In this document: positions 13,270 to 24,245 of the stretch, piece by piece
Layout of the letters: each line of letters starts with the position of its first letter
Numbering within the stretch: the first letter of the stretch is position 1
NCBI RefSeq assembly: GCF_963675165.1
Contig: NC_087388.1
Coordinates: 5,337,047 to 5,401,046 of the forward strand
Length of the DNA stretch: 64,000 nucleotides
Source: Halichondria panicea
Lineage: Eukaryota; Porifera; Demospongiae; Suberitida; Halichondriidae
Direction: 5' to 3'
The notes under the pieces: generated by a model
Database searches by the model: none
The model's input: only the letters and a program-made list of their open reading frames with translations
What the model was told of the DNA's origin: nothing
Position numbers and translations under genes: made by a program

Positions 13270-13520
13270 CTGCCTATACACATGTTTCAATAAAAACACT
13301 ACAGTGACTTTACTCTTGTACACATGTTTCAATAAAAATACTACAATGACTTTACTCTTGTACACATGTTTCAATAAAAATACTACAATGACTTTACTCT
13401 TGTACACATGTTTCAATAAAAATACTACAATGACTTTACTCTTGTACACATGTTTCAATAAAAATACTGCAATGAATCAACTCCTGAAACTCTCTGCCTC
13501 CACATGTTTCAATAAAAATA
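13270..13520. repeat. 42-bp minisatellite, about 5-6 units
   Basis: The unit contains TACACATGTTTCAATAAAAA followed by ACTACAATGACTTTACTCTTG. Because 42 is a multiple of three and the unit lacks stops, both strands show long open frames here, and these are artefacts. A degenerate, shorter array of the same unit lies at about 24315-24520 in the duplicated segment. Confidence 0.85.
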
Positions 13521-14349
13521 TTACAATGACATTACTTGAAACTCTATGTACCCACACATTTTTCTTAATTGATGTGCGTACCTATAAGTGTATGCCTGTA
13601 TCTCTTTTGAAGAGTTAATTCATTTAATTGCTGAAAACAGACATATTTTAAATTCTATGTGATATCCAATTACTGCATGGAGCGACTACCATAGAGCCAC
13701 CTGGAGAAATATTGAACCTGACTCACAAAACTATAGGAAATTAGGTGGGTTTAAAAGCTAGTTACAGTACTTTATAGCGATATAACATCGCAAGTAACAT
13801 GCAATTTAATACTTGACTTACTGTCAGACCTAGTATTACATGTAGGTATTGTATATAATTATACACTTATGCAATATAGGACATTTCGATATAATTATCA
13901 CGCTTTACTGCATGCACATGAATAATTATAGTGCTTCTCAGTTTTATAATTATTATGTAGCTGGCTGGGAAGTATAACAACCTTCATAAGCCTCAAAGTC
14001 ATGGTTATGTTATACCAATGACCTGCATGCCTATATATACACAATATAGTGCAGTTTGATAAGTCATCTCTACTTAATAGCCTATAGAAAGATGGGGGGC
14101 TCCAGCCCCTAGCTGGAGACACCCCCCTTCCTATACGCCACTGACCATTCATCTAAAACAAGTTACTATGCACATAACGTCTCAAGTGCTGTCCAGTACA
14201 CATCATTCAAACATAACTTCAACATTCTAAAATCTGTAATTTAGCATTTTTAAATCTTATGGCTATCTGTGTTTTTGTGACTACAAATGCAAGGGGAGTG
14301 GTCTTGAGGTAGTTGCATCACTCCTGCACCCTTTCCTTGTTGGGACCCG

Positions 14350-14525
14350 TATATGTAGCGGGTTATTTTCGTATGGTGGACATTTTCGTAGATTTCGAGT
14401 CGTATTTAAGAGCAATATACACAATTAAAACTACGAAATTCTTCTACCACAATATAGATTCAACGTCACTAAAATACTAAAATTTAATGGGTTGTTCCTA
14501 CGAAAATTACCCGCCATATACGGTA
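14350..14525. mobile_element. GCGGGTAA-type MITE 3' of gene B
   Basis: The ends are TATGTAGCGGGTTATTTTCG and CGAAAATTACCCGCCATATA, inverted and 175 bp apart. It begins about 115 bp past gene B's stop codon. The corresponding copy at 25339-25480 has lost its right terminus. Confidence 0.65.
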
Positions 14526-14639
14526 ATCAAATCACTATACTGCATGGTAGAATATATACCGTAATTCAGCTCAGTTTTATAATATTATACAGGAGAGTCA
14601 TTCGGCCATTAAACAAAAGTTATTGTCTGTTTGTAGTCA

Positions 14640-15068
14640 TTAATTTTCTTCTCCGAGGCCAGACGTACTGTTCTCAGTTGTTAGAGGGTTACCTGACAGA
14701 AGGTCGCCATGGTGATGAGGGGCTTCAGTAGGCGTGGACACATAGTCTACAGTGAAAGAATATCGTGTAGATGAAACAATTATAATTATTGACATAGCTC
14801 CCAACATTAATAATTCATAGTCAGTATAGTACAGTAGACGGAAAAGGTACAGTATTTTTGCTTTTAGCCACTATACTATAGTACAATCATATGTATAGGA
14901 AGACCTTACAATCTTAGGGCAAAAGTCTTAAACAGATTGTGTCTATACACTTACTGAACTGCTCCTCCTTGAGGCCATGGGCACTGTTCTCAATTGTTAG
15001 ACAGTCAGCTGATGGAAGGTTACCATAGTGATGAGAAGCTTCAGTGGGCGTCAGTACATAGTCATATT
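14640..15068 (-). other. Gene B cytoplasmic tail: two tandemly duplicated tyrosine-containing exons
   Basis: Exon 15068-14955 encodes [20 protein letters not shown] and 18 more residues. Exon 14746-14640 encodes a paralogous segment, [19 protein letters not shown] and 16 more residues before TAA. Both start and end with compatible phases and share TPTEA-x-HH. In C and D a single homologous exon carries [11 protein letters not shown] and stops early. The Y-G-N-L in the first exon fits the GRB2 SH2 consensus Y-x-N; a docking role is inference. Confidence 0.75.
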
Positions 15069-18000
15069 CTACAGTAGAGGTAATGAAACATCAATCCAAG
15101 GAGTAGTTGATGGGAATCAAACAAAACATAGCGTATACATGTAGCATGTTGCTGAAAGTCCAAGGTTAAATATTATACATACATGGTCATTTTACAAAAA
15201 TAATAATACATTTTATAGCTATAGCTAGTGTTTCAATGTATGATGATTCAAATTTGTTGTTGAGCATACTAATCAATTCTTCATGACATGCCAAGAATTT
15301 GGCAATACAGCAATTTTCCAAGTACAAAGTGACACTACATGTACAACAATGAGTATCAACGTAGGGAACATAACAATGTAATGTTGTTCATGATGTTGTG
15401 ATTGACATAAGGCCACTCTCCCCTTCACTTGTTTTTGACCAATCCTAGCAATTTCAGTGGTGCAAGTTCACATCTTTTTTGTTCAGCAGGGGCGTAACTA
15501 GCAATGAGGCAGAGGAGGTCCTTGCCTCCTGTACTATTGAACTTCAAGTTTCCTGTGACTCACATCACTATATATATATAGCTTTTACTAGCTCTAGCTA
15601 GCTAACTTCTGGATAACCAGCCAACTATAGGTACATAGAATGAGCAGAAATGAGCTCTATCACTGTCTTGTTGATGAAGAAAAGGGAAGAAAAGCAAGTA
15701 AATAGCATTTTCATGCGCTTCTACGCAATAATTAGTGGTGTGGTTTCCAGTGAAACAATTTGCAGGGGCGCAAGCTCTAAATAGACCTACAACATGTGAC
15801 GATATATGCGAACTGGAGTCAGGAAGCAGTTGGTATCTATATAGGGTGAGAGTTTCAACAAATTATGTCTACACTTACTGAGCTGTTCCTCCTCTTGACT
15901 GGTGTCCACTAACACCATTCCGAGCTCAGTGTAGTCAGAGATGGATGCCAGTAGTTTCTCCACAATGGAGGACAGTTGTGAGAAGGTTGGCCTCTCCTCT
16001 GGATCCTCCCTCCAACACTTGCGCATCACCACAGAACTGGGTGAGTGAGTGGTAGGGGGAGATGTGCGGTCATGCAGTTGGGGGAAAACACAACATTTTC
16101 CTCAAAGTAACTCTTCTAATTTGTGTCTATGCTCCCGATGAACTCAATTTAATGCAAGGAAAGAGCTTGTTACAATACAGGAAAATTGCAGCTGACTCCA
16201 AGAATGCGCTTGCTTCAAACACAGTACTTGTAACTGCTACGAACTCAGAGTGAACACTTACATCTCGGTGGCACAGGCTGTGTTGAGAGGTTTCTCTAAT
16301 CTCCGCCCCTCCCTCAGCAACTGGATGAGGGACAGCGGGTCCACGGCAGGGTAGGGGGTCCGTCCTCCATTGAAGACCTCCCACACAGTCACACCATACG
16401 ACCACTGGGCACATGGACAAAAAGTGTTATTGCACTAAGATAATAACAGTATATAATATAAAAAAAATGCCTTCAGTTGAGTTAGGACCGTAGGAAAGTT
16501 TTAAAGTGGGGAGGCTAATACAAAATAGGGGGGTCCTCCAAGCAAGAAAAAATCTACTGAATGTTCTCTGAGATGAAACAAACCATACACACAAAAAATT
16601 CTTATACATCATCAATCATGATTGCATAAATACAGTGCCAACAATTGATGAGAGCACATGGACCAAAAGTGTTAATGCATGCACTAAGATAATGACAACA
16701 TTATGCATAACAATGCCTTCGGTTGAGTACATTGTATGTGATTACACTAAAATTTCACATAATTATTTCACTGAAAGTGAGGCAATTTGCTAGTCTAAGA
16801 GTATGTGCTAAAATAAATGTCTACCATGCATGTGTACTGACTGACCACATCAGTTTTCTCTGTGAAGATGGCATCGTTGAGACTCTCCAAGGCCATCCAT
16901 TTGTAGGGCAGCTTCACATTGGCTCGGTTGTTCTGTCTGAAGTAGCCGCTAGCATAGACGTCCTCAGCCAGACCAAAGTCTCCCACCCTGATACCCCCTC
17001 CCGAGTCCAACCTAAAGGAATAAACCACACTATTAAAATAATTGTGATACTGTTACGATATTGAACGAAATCTCTCAAAATTGTAGCAGTGCACTGTTAG
17101 CCCGGATGCCTCTTAGTAAATACTGTAAATTGTCAACTCACATGCAGTTTCTGGCTGCAAGGTCTCGATGAACAAATTTCTGTTCGGCCAAGTAGGCCAT
17201 TCCCAGTGCTATCTGATGGCACATCTTTAGTAGCAGTTTCCTCATTGACAGAATCTGTAGAGAATGGCATGGCAGCTGATCAAATGATTTGGTGGTACCG
17301 GGATCTATTATGTTAATGCACCCATCTCAGATCTCTGTTGAGCAACAGTTTCTCACACTAAAAGCCACAGATATAAGAGCTACCTTAACAGTAAAAACAT
17401 ATTTGTTACAGTAACATAAATGAAACGCATCTTTTGAAATTTAATGTAGAAATGACATACATTTTTGTTATAATGACGATGATTCTCATAATTATTATAA
17501 CATAAGTGTATTAACTCATTACGTAAGACACACCTGATCAACCTCACAGTCATCATCCAGCTCAAGGCTGCTCCTCTCTCTCTTGAGGTAGTCGAGGAGA
17601 CTCCCGTTGGCCATATATGGCATCACTATGGCAACACCTGGGCCAGCATCGAGACACACCCCAATCAGGGACATGACGTGAGGATGGTCAAAGTCCTGCA
17701 TCTTGTTCACCTCACACACCATGCTCTGAAAATCCGACAACGAGAACAGACCTGCAAGTAGACAAAATTAATGATGAACAGAGAATCATATATAACTAAT
17801 GCAATATTGTATTGCAGTTTACCAGAAATCTTATACAATCAGTGACTACAAATCTGCATTGTCTGAGAATCAAATCAATGAAAACCATGACCTCAATTAT
17901 TTGCGGTGAACAACATACATGTAATAAATAATATTACTTTTTAATGTTTTCACGGCCACCCCTTGTATAGGTACATTGTTCCAGTCTATCAGGACGCCCT

Positions 18001-21000
18001 TGTACACAATGCCAAATTCACCTGTAAAAATTATATTATAGTACACCATACATTAAGTGAAATACACATCTTTCTTTACCTTGTCCTATTGCAGTACTGG
18101 AGAGCTTCAATATTGAGGCTGGTATTTTGAATGAGTCTGGGATGGACTCAGCAATCTCATCGAGCTCTGATTCTGTAGGTCAGCAACAGAGACTATACAT
18201 ATACAGTCATGTAGATAAGAAAACTTACTAACAAGTGCAGTATTGCCATCCACTACCTCCTGAGTTTTTCTAACACTGTATAAAATAGAGCACTGATTCT
18301 GTATGTAAATACAAACCCTCGGTTAGGTTTAGTATAGTCTAGCTGGCAGGCATTTTTTCAGGGGTATCAATGAAGTAAAGGTATGAGATATATTCAAGAC
18401 TGCTGCTCTAACTTACTTTGCATGGACAGTCGAAAGCAACTAGTTAGAGATTTAGGCTCATTTTAAAAGTCAAAGGTGCAATCAATCAATTATCATTGAT
18501 CACGAACTTTGATCTTTGTTTTATCAGACTGCGTTTTATTACCGGAGACCTTCAAATCCTCTCTTAATGGATATCCAGTAATAATAAAGGTATGGTATAT
18601 AGGTGTAAAGATGCGATTCAAATGACCACACCTTTACAGTAGAGAAGTATTTACAGTACCAGAAGTAGGCAATGCTTTCGAGGTTCAAGTCAATCAGCAA
18701 AATTTATTACCTCGAAAATAACGATACAGTAATTGAACATGCAGTTAACAATGCCTACCTGGTAGCCACAAGCTGCACAATTTGTTCGTGCAAAGCAATG
18801 GACACTGACTTCCTCTGCCAGTTGCGATAGAAGCAGACGAATGTGATTATCATTACACACACGATCATCACAACCACCCCAAAAACACTCGGAATGATGA
18901 TTTCCAGAGGGACCATTGCCCCAGGAACCGCCACCACAGGATCTGTATAGTTCAGTCGCTGGTCCAATACGTGAGCAATGTTGATCCCAATGTTCACCTG
19001 AAGAGAGACAGTAAAATAGTTACAGTTTAATAGTCACTCACTTGTATGATGGCTGAGTTTACCCCTCCTGGGGGCTCTGAGGGAGCACTACAAATGACTT
19101 CGCTCCTTCTTGATTCACTGGGTGTTTCGGCACACTCCTCCCCTCCCACTGTCACTTGTATCTCACGGGTCTCCACTGAGTCGAGATTATCACCCTGCGT
19201 GGATATACTACACATGATAACAAATAGGGTCAGTGTACTAGCAATAAGACGTACCACAATGCGTATGAGGGTCGCTGTGCCACTGGTGACCTCTTGAGAA
19301 CCCTCCAGCCGGAAATTAGAGGGATTTGAAAAGACACTGATTGGGACGAGTGTTTGATTGGTGGGTGGGGCATCATCAAACAGCAGAGCATAGTCCAGTT
19401 GGGTCAGTGAGGTCGTCATTAGATTAGGAGTTGAGCATGTGATGGCGGTAGTGTTCACAACACTGCAGTTGCTCATCTATATATAGGAGGGGGAGAGTAC
19501 ATCATGTAATGCAGTTAGATTGTATATTATTGGAGAAAAGCCTCATTGGAAAATAAAAAGCTACAAAAATGGTCGTAGAACTATCTAACAGTGGTAATCC
19601 TGCAACACTGCAGTAGCTTCTCTGTAGGGGAGGGAGCATGCATCATGCAATAAGACATAAATTATAGCTACCAGAAGATCCCCCATTTTCTGGTAGACCT
19701 CCAACACAGGCCGTTGTACCACATCCAAGTACACTCCAGTGAAGGTCAGTGTGATACCTCCACTGGGAATGGTGTTGCTAGGAAACACGGCAGTTACATT
19801 GGGGTTGTTACGATAACTGAATACAACTCTTGGATTGCTGACTTTGGCAGCATCAATGGACACCACTACCGAAGCATTGGAGGTGAGGGGTCCTGCTGTG
19901 GTCCTGCAACGAATCTCATCAGATTGGATAGATCTGCATGGAAAGGTTTGAGTAATAATTATAGTTACTCAAAACAGTCACTCATAATTATTACATTATG
20001 TTGCAGACGTAGATTGACCCTTCATCCTCTAGAGAGACCCCAGTGTCGTTCTGATTACCCACATCCAGTGTCGTTCCCCTCACAGTCACTGTGGTTCCCC
20101 CGGCCATGGGTCCAAAGGTCGGAGTCATACTGTTGACAGTAGGATCTACCGCAGTGAAGGAGCCAGCGTTTACGATGGCCTCTCTAGAGCCAATAGTCAG
20201 AGAGAATTCTTTGGACCCTCCAGTTACAAAGTTGGTGGTTTCACAGACAAACTGACGCCCTGGTATGTAGCCAGTTTTAGTGGGAGTGCAGACCACATTT
20301 CCTAATGTAAGGATGGCGTTTTGAATGTGAACAAAGGTCACTCCGAGGTCAGTTCCCGTTACAGTGATTGTTGTACCACCTTCAACTGGTCCTGTGGGGT
20401 GAAGTATATAGTCATTCTGACATTGTCAGTATTAATTTTGCATCAGGCTCAACAATGATTACCAGACATTGGAGTGAATGAGTTGATAACAGGAGCAGGG
20501 CAACTGCCCCCTTCAGTAGTGAAACTATTGGAACACTCTTGCGTCACCTCACAGCTGTTCTCACACCACCCACATGTGAACTGTGACCCAATTCTGGACG
20601 CAAGGCACTCTGAACATCTACTAGCCATTTCACGACAATCATACAGTGTCACTGGGAGGGGGTATGACAGAGACTGTATAATTGTTTGTTCCAATGTGTA
20701 ATAGTTTGTGTATACGTACCATTGGTCTGTTGCATGATGCTGCTCAGTGGGTGGTTGATGTCATTCGCTGACCAGATTACCATGGCAATCACTGGGGAAC
20801 TGCTGATCCCAGCAAAAAGTGTGAACTGTACACAAAATCATAATACCTACTAAGTGTACGAATTGTAATGTGTAATGTGGCAATACTGTACAAACCACCT
20901 TTGTTGCAGATATGTGACATTTCAGTGACCATTCTTCAAGCAAGCTACCCCCCACACTGACAATTACCCTACGAAAGATCATTGTCAACACTTACTTGTC

Positions 21001-21583
21001 CACTGCCCACTGTACACAGGATGGAGCTCTCGTTCTCATACCGAGCTGTCAGACTAACTCCATTCACAACACAATAGTACTCAAAGCCATCCGTCTAATG
21101 AGAGGGAAGCCATGTAACAATCAGGTACAGAAATCATGCAACTAACGGGGGCGATGAGGTTCCTGGTGGTCAGTCGAAGGTCCTGGGCCACCCTTACTGG
21201 TTGAGTGTACCCACCAGAGGGGGGCGTGTCCAACAGAGGGCACTCGGCAGTGAAGTTATTGCCTCCAGACACCTGTACAGAGGATGTATAGCAATGGCGT
21301 ATATAGGAAGCAATTTCTCAATGGGGGGGCTCTAGTTTTTTGAATAAAAAAAGTACGGCTATCTACATTATAGTGCAGCTTGAAACTACTTAATATAGAG
21401 CCCCTGCATGGAGTCCCCCTTCCTACGCCATTGTATAGAGTCACAGCTAGGTCATCATAATCACTGACGGTTATCACCTGTAAGAAGTGAGATTCATTCC
21501 TGCAAGGAGCTGATGTTCCACTGCACTGCTTGTTGAGGTTACACCATCCACACAGACTGTTAAACCCAAGGCAGTCCTTACAG
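14640..21583 (-). CDS. Gene B: 5'-truncated plexin-ectodomain RTK with duplicated tail exons
   Basis: Exons in transcript order: 21583-21478, 21272-21147, 21094-20996, 20825-20720, 20651-20463, 20391-19995, 19933-19672, 19476-19255, 19194-19042, 18997-18759, 18269-18229, 18172-18080, 18021-17938, 17751-17534, 17254-17142, 17011-16846, 16404-16262, 16036-15879, 15068-14955, 14746-14640. They equal exons 6-23 of C plus two tail exons, and all phases close over 1044 codons. Present are PSI2, IPT2, PSI3, IPT3-6, a membrane helix and a full kinase domain ([36 protein letters not shown]). The Sema, PSI1 and IPT1 exons are absent upstream, and no in-frame ATG precedes exon 6. It is therefore either a truncated gene with an unseen start or a pseudogene whose remaining frame is intact. 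In the glycine-loop exon the last split codon gives Ser where A, C and D have Gly. Confidence 0.75.
21292..21433. mobile_element. Small MITE in gene B, between exons 6 and 7
   Basis: A 142-bp element with ends CAATGGCGTA and TACGCCATTG, flanked by TATAG on both sides (21287-21291, 21434-21438). Gene A has a different element in the homologous intron and C has none, so this insertion is specific to B. Confidence 0.7.
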
Positions 21584-22842
21584 CTATAGAATGAGAAAGA
21601 AAGCAAAATGAAGTAGGTATATATACGCACGCATGAAAAGCCTTGTGCAGAGTTTGTCTTTAAGTATGGCCGGGAGGTAGAAAGAGTAGACTTGCTAGAG
21701 ATCGAGAATGAGATATAGATCTATAAAATGTTTTTAAAGAATAGCAAAACGCTTGGCCCTAGTGTCATTGCTGGCTTCGTCCATGTGAGACTCTTAAGTT
21801 TTAGTAGCTCAAACTAGTATAGGGCAGTACCTAGCTTCTATAATGCAAAAGAAGAAAAAAAAGATTTTGGACTTTTATAAAGTACCCACACAAATTTTGC
21901 GTGACATTCCTGAGCATGACATACATACAAAAGGTTTTCTGATATACAATGCAGTATTAGTTGCCTCACGCTAAGGCGCTCGGTAATTAACCAAAAGTAG
22001 CCACACCAATGCAATTCCGCATTCCTAAAGCATGACACGTACACAACATGCATATATATAGTAGAATCTCGATTATCCGGCCCTCTCCATTATCCGAAAC
22101 TTCGATTATCCGGCTTGGCAATTTTCTTTTAGAAAATGGGTGTGTCCCTAAAATGCGCATGCGCATTACAGCTATTACTATGGAGACAGGCCTGTTTACC
22201 TTCTGTGCATGCGCATGTATTATCGTGTATCAATAAATAAGCAACTGTTGCACTAGCTGTTAATCTACCTCCGGTATAACCAGATAATTATAACGGAGTC
22301 AAATTGAACGAAAATAAAAACGATTCTAGCATCCCAGATGACACTCGAATGTATTGTTGAGCGTTGTCTAGTGACCGGTCTGTGTCTTTCGCTCAGCCTG
22401 CTATCATCTGCAAATTAAATAAGCAAATTATTCATGTAAACCAATATTTATTTTATTCCCAAAGTCGTGGGTGAAGCCTTCTATATATAAAGCATGCAAC
22501 AACCTAATGGTAAAGAGGTATATTATATATATAGTCAGCACTTTCTTGGAAAATCTACCCAATCAGGTTACCACAACATTGCATTGCAATTGCAAAACCT
22601 AGCTAGCAGTATACAGTCAGTGTATCTCAAGGGCATGCTCTTGCATGATTAGTGTCGTAGGATTGGCGGTACAAACAGTTGGCTGTACATTGTACATAGG
22701 TGTGTTTGTAGCATTAGCAGTGTTTCACATACTATAAATAGTATAGTGTTGATAGTTGCATTAGCGTCACAACTAGGGGTTGGTATTTTGCTGGCATAAC
22801 TTTAAGAGCATACATTTTTTTTTCGAGAAGACTGCTTACTGA

Positions 22843-23553
22843 GTTTACTTGCTTGTACAAAATCAGGAGTGTATAACAGCAAGCGATCGTCACGCTAAAA
22901 AGCTTCGCTCTGCTTCATTGTAAAATTAATGCAAATGCAGCAATCGTCACGCTTGAACTGGACAGACTTACAGAGGGATATAAAGCAGACAGACAGACAG
23001 ACAGACGGATATCCGGTCGCTGAGCTCACTGCAGTACTCAAAACTATTAAAGGGACTTGCCCCAATTACCCTTATAGGACACAATCAAACAACTATACAG
23101 TATTGTAGTATTGTGACAGTATAGTATTGTGAAATACTACTGTCACACGATCAAGCATCGGTCACGCTTTTAAAGCACCCCTATCGATGGACCTGGTTAT
23201 CTCTGAACTGCAAATAGGTTAAACTAATAATTACACTGAATACTCTACCTTTATTTTGTACTGCCATCTATATATTCTAAAGGGAACACTTCCCCCCCCA
23301 AAAAAAATTGTGAAATACTGCTGTCAGTGATGATGTCCATTGTTTTAACAACAAGCAATGATGAAATAAATGTGCAATACATCAAAATGTTATAGCTATA
23401 GACTATCTAGCTATATATAATTTTTAGAGATCGACTATAAGTCTAGCTGAACTGAAATGCATTTGCATTAATTTTTCAATAAAGCAGAGCGAAGCTTTTT
23501 AGCGTGACGATCGATATAATTATACACACTCCTGATTTTGTACAAGCAAGTAA
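22843..23553. mobile_element. DNA element with about 100-bp inverted repeats
   Basis: Left sequence TTTACTTGCTTGTACAAAAT through CGTCACGCTAAAAAGCTTCG recurs inverted at the right as CGAAGCTTTTTAGCGTGACG through ATTTTGTACAAGCAAGTAAC. The interior includes a short (CAGA)n run and no protein. Boundaries are approximate. Confidence 0.65.
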
Positions 23554-23809
23554 CGTAAAGCAAACTCTTTATAATTATATAGTAAACCAGCGACAAGTAA
23601 ACTGCATGGTACTATGGATGAAAGTGACACAGGTCAACAACGGCATTCTCCAACCATCACTCTTCTATCTATGATCCAACAGACCAGGCCAGGGCTTAGA
23701 CTCGCAAGCCGTCACTGTTGCAGGTGAACAGTAGACTGGTCAAACTCCGTGTATAGAGACTCATGTTGCACAGTCAGCATATCAGATAAGATTCTAAGTG
23801 GCTGCGGAT

Positions 23810-24193
23810 TAGGCCCTGATAAATTATGCTTTTTTTTCACCCATTATTCTATTCTCTAATTCTTGAAAAATGTACCTATTATTCTCATAAAAAATCCAAT
23901 TATTCTCATAAAAGTGCAAAAAAATGCGACATATCAAAATTAAAACGTAGACATAAACACAGCATGCACATGTACACACATGCAACTGACACACGACATA
24001 ATTAATATAATCATGATTCTCATGCTGACTTGAACTGATCCTCAATTTTAGCATTTTTGTTATGAAAACGTCGTTATGCAAAACGTAATGTAATGATCTT
24101 TACCAAAAATGGACATTTGTGCCTATTATTCCCAATTATTATTTAGACACCTATTATGCAAAAATTATTCCGAGCATAATTTATCAGGGCCTA
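23810..24193. mobile_element. hAT-like MITE, TAGGCCC family, copy 4
   Basis: A 384-bp element with termini matching the copies at 9865 and 11773. It is flanked by CTGCGGAT (23802-23809) and CTGCAGAT (24194-24201), an 8-bp target duplication with one mismatch. Confidence 0.75.
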
Positions 24194-24245
24194 CTGCAGA
24201 TTTCGTGACGTCAGTATATACTGCATGTGATACCTAGACACCACT

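Larger units (their letters stand above)
8011..14639. other. Intergenic region between gene A and gene B, transposon-rich
   Basis: No protein-coding gene is supported here. The stretch holds, in order: a TIR palindrome and a roughly 770-bp element (8131-8966), a perfect hairpin (9096-9158), three copies of a TAGGCCC-ended MITE (9865-10287, 11773-12155, from 12388), two nested hairpins (12722-12868), a 42-bp minisatellite (about 13270-13520) and a GCGGGTAA-type MITE (14350-14525). Open frames in this region, such as those at 13144-13618, are read through tandem repeats and are not genes. Confidence 0.7.
13197..15790. repeat. Segmental duplication, copy 1 (pairs with about 24246-26880)
   Basis: Sequence from ACACGCAAATTAGATTGCAT through the minisatellite, a GCGGGTAA-type MITE, both RTK tail exons and an ACGCCCCTG-type repeat recurs in the same order and orientation at about 24246-26880. 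Copy 1 lacks about 170 bp near its right end relative to copy 2, and copy 2 lacks one MITE end and some minisatellite units. Copy 1 contains the 3' end of gene B. Confidence 0.8.
21584..24245. other. Region upstream of truncated gene B: transposon remnants only
   Basis: I see no Sema, PSI1 or IPT1 exon here on either strand. The stretch contains a possible pogo-like terminus with repeated TCGATTATCCGG (about 22066-22115), an inverted-repeat element (22843-23553) and a TAGGCCC-family MITE (23810-24193). Homology to gene A intron 5 ends within about 25 bp of B's first exon. Confidence 0.6.

Noticed and set aside
13144-13618. Roughly 100-codon frames on both strands
   Set aside because: They are generated by the 42-bp minisatellite, whose unit length is divisible by three.
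21256-21630. A frame running through gene B's exon 6 that looks like it starts with a new signal peptide ([15 protein letters not shown])
   Set aside because: The first codon is GTG, no in-frame ATG lies nearby upstream, and the hydrophobic stretch is the normal intron sequence before the acceptor. There is no support for it as a translation start.
22066-22235. A pogo/Tigger-type transposon suggested by repeated TCGATTATCCGG
   Set aside because: Only one terminus-like block was seen and no matching right end or target duplication was found, so it is mentioned only as a remnant.
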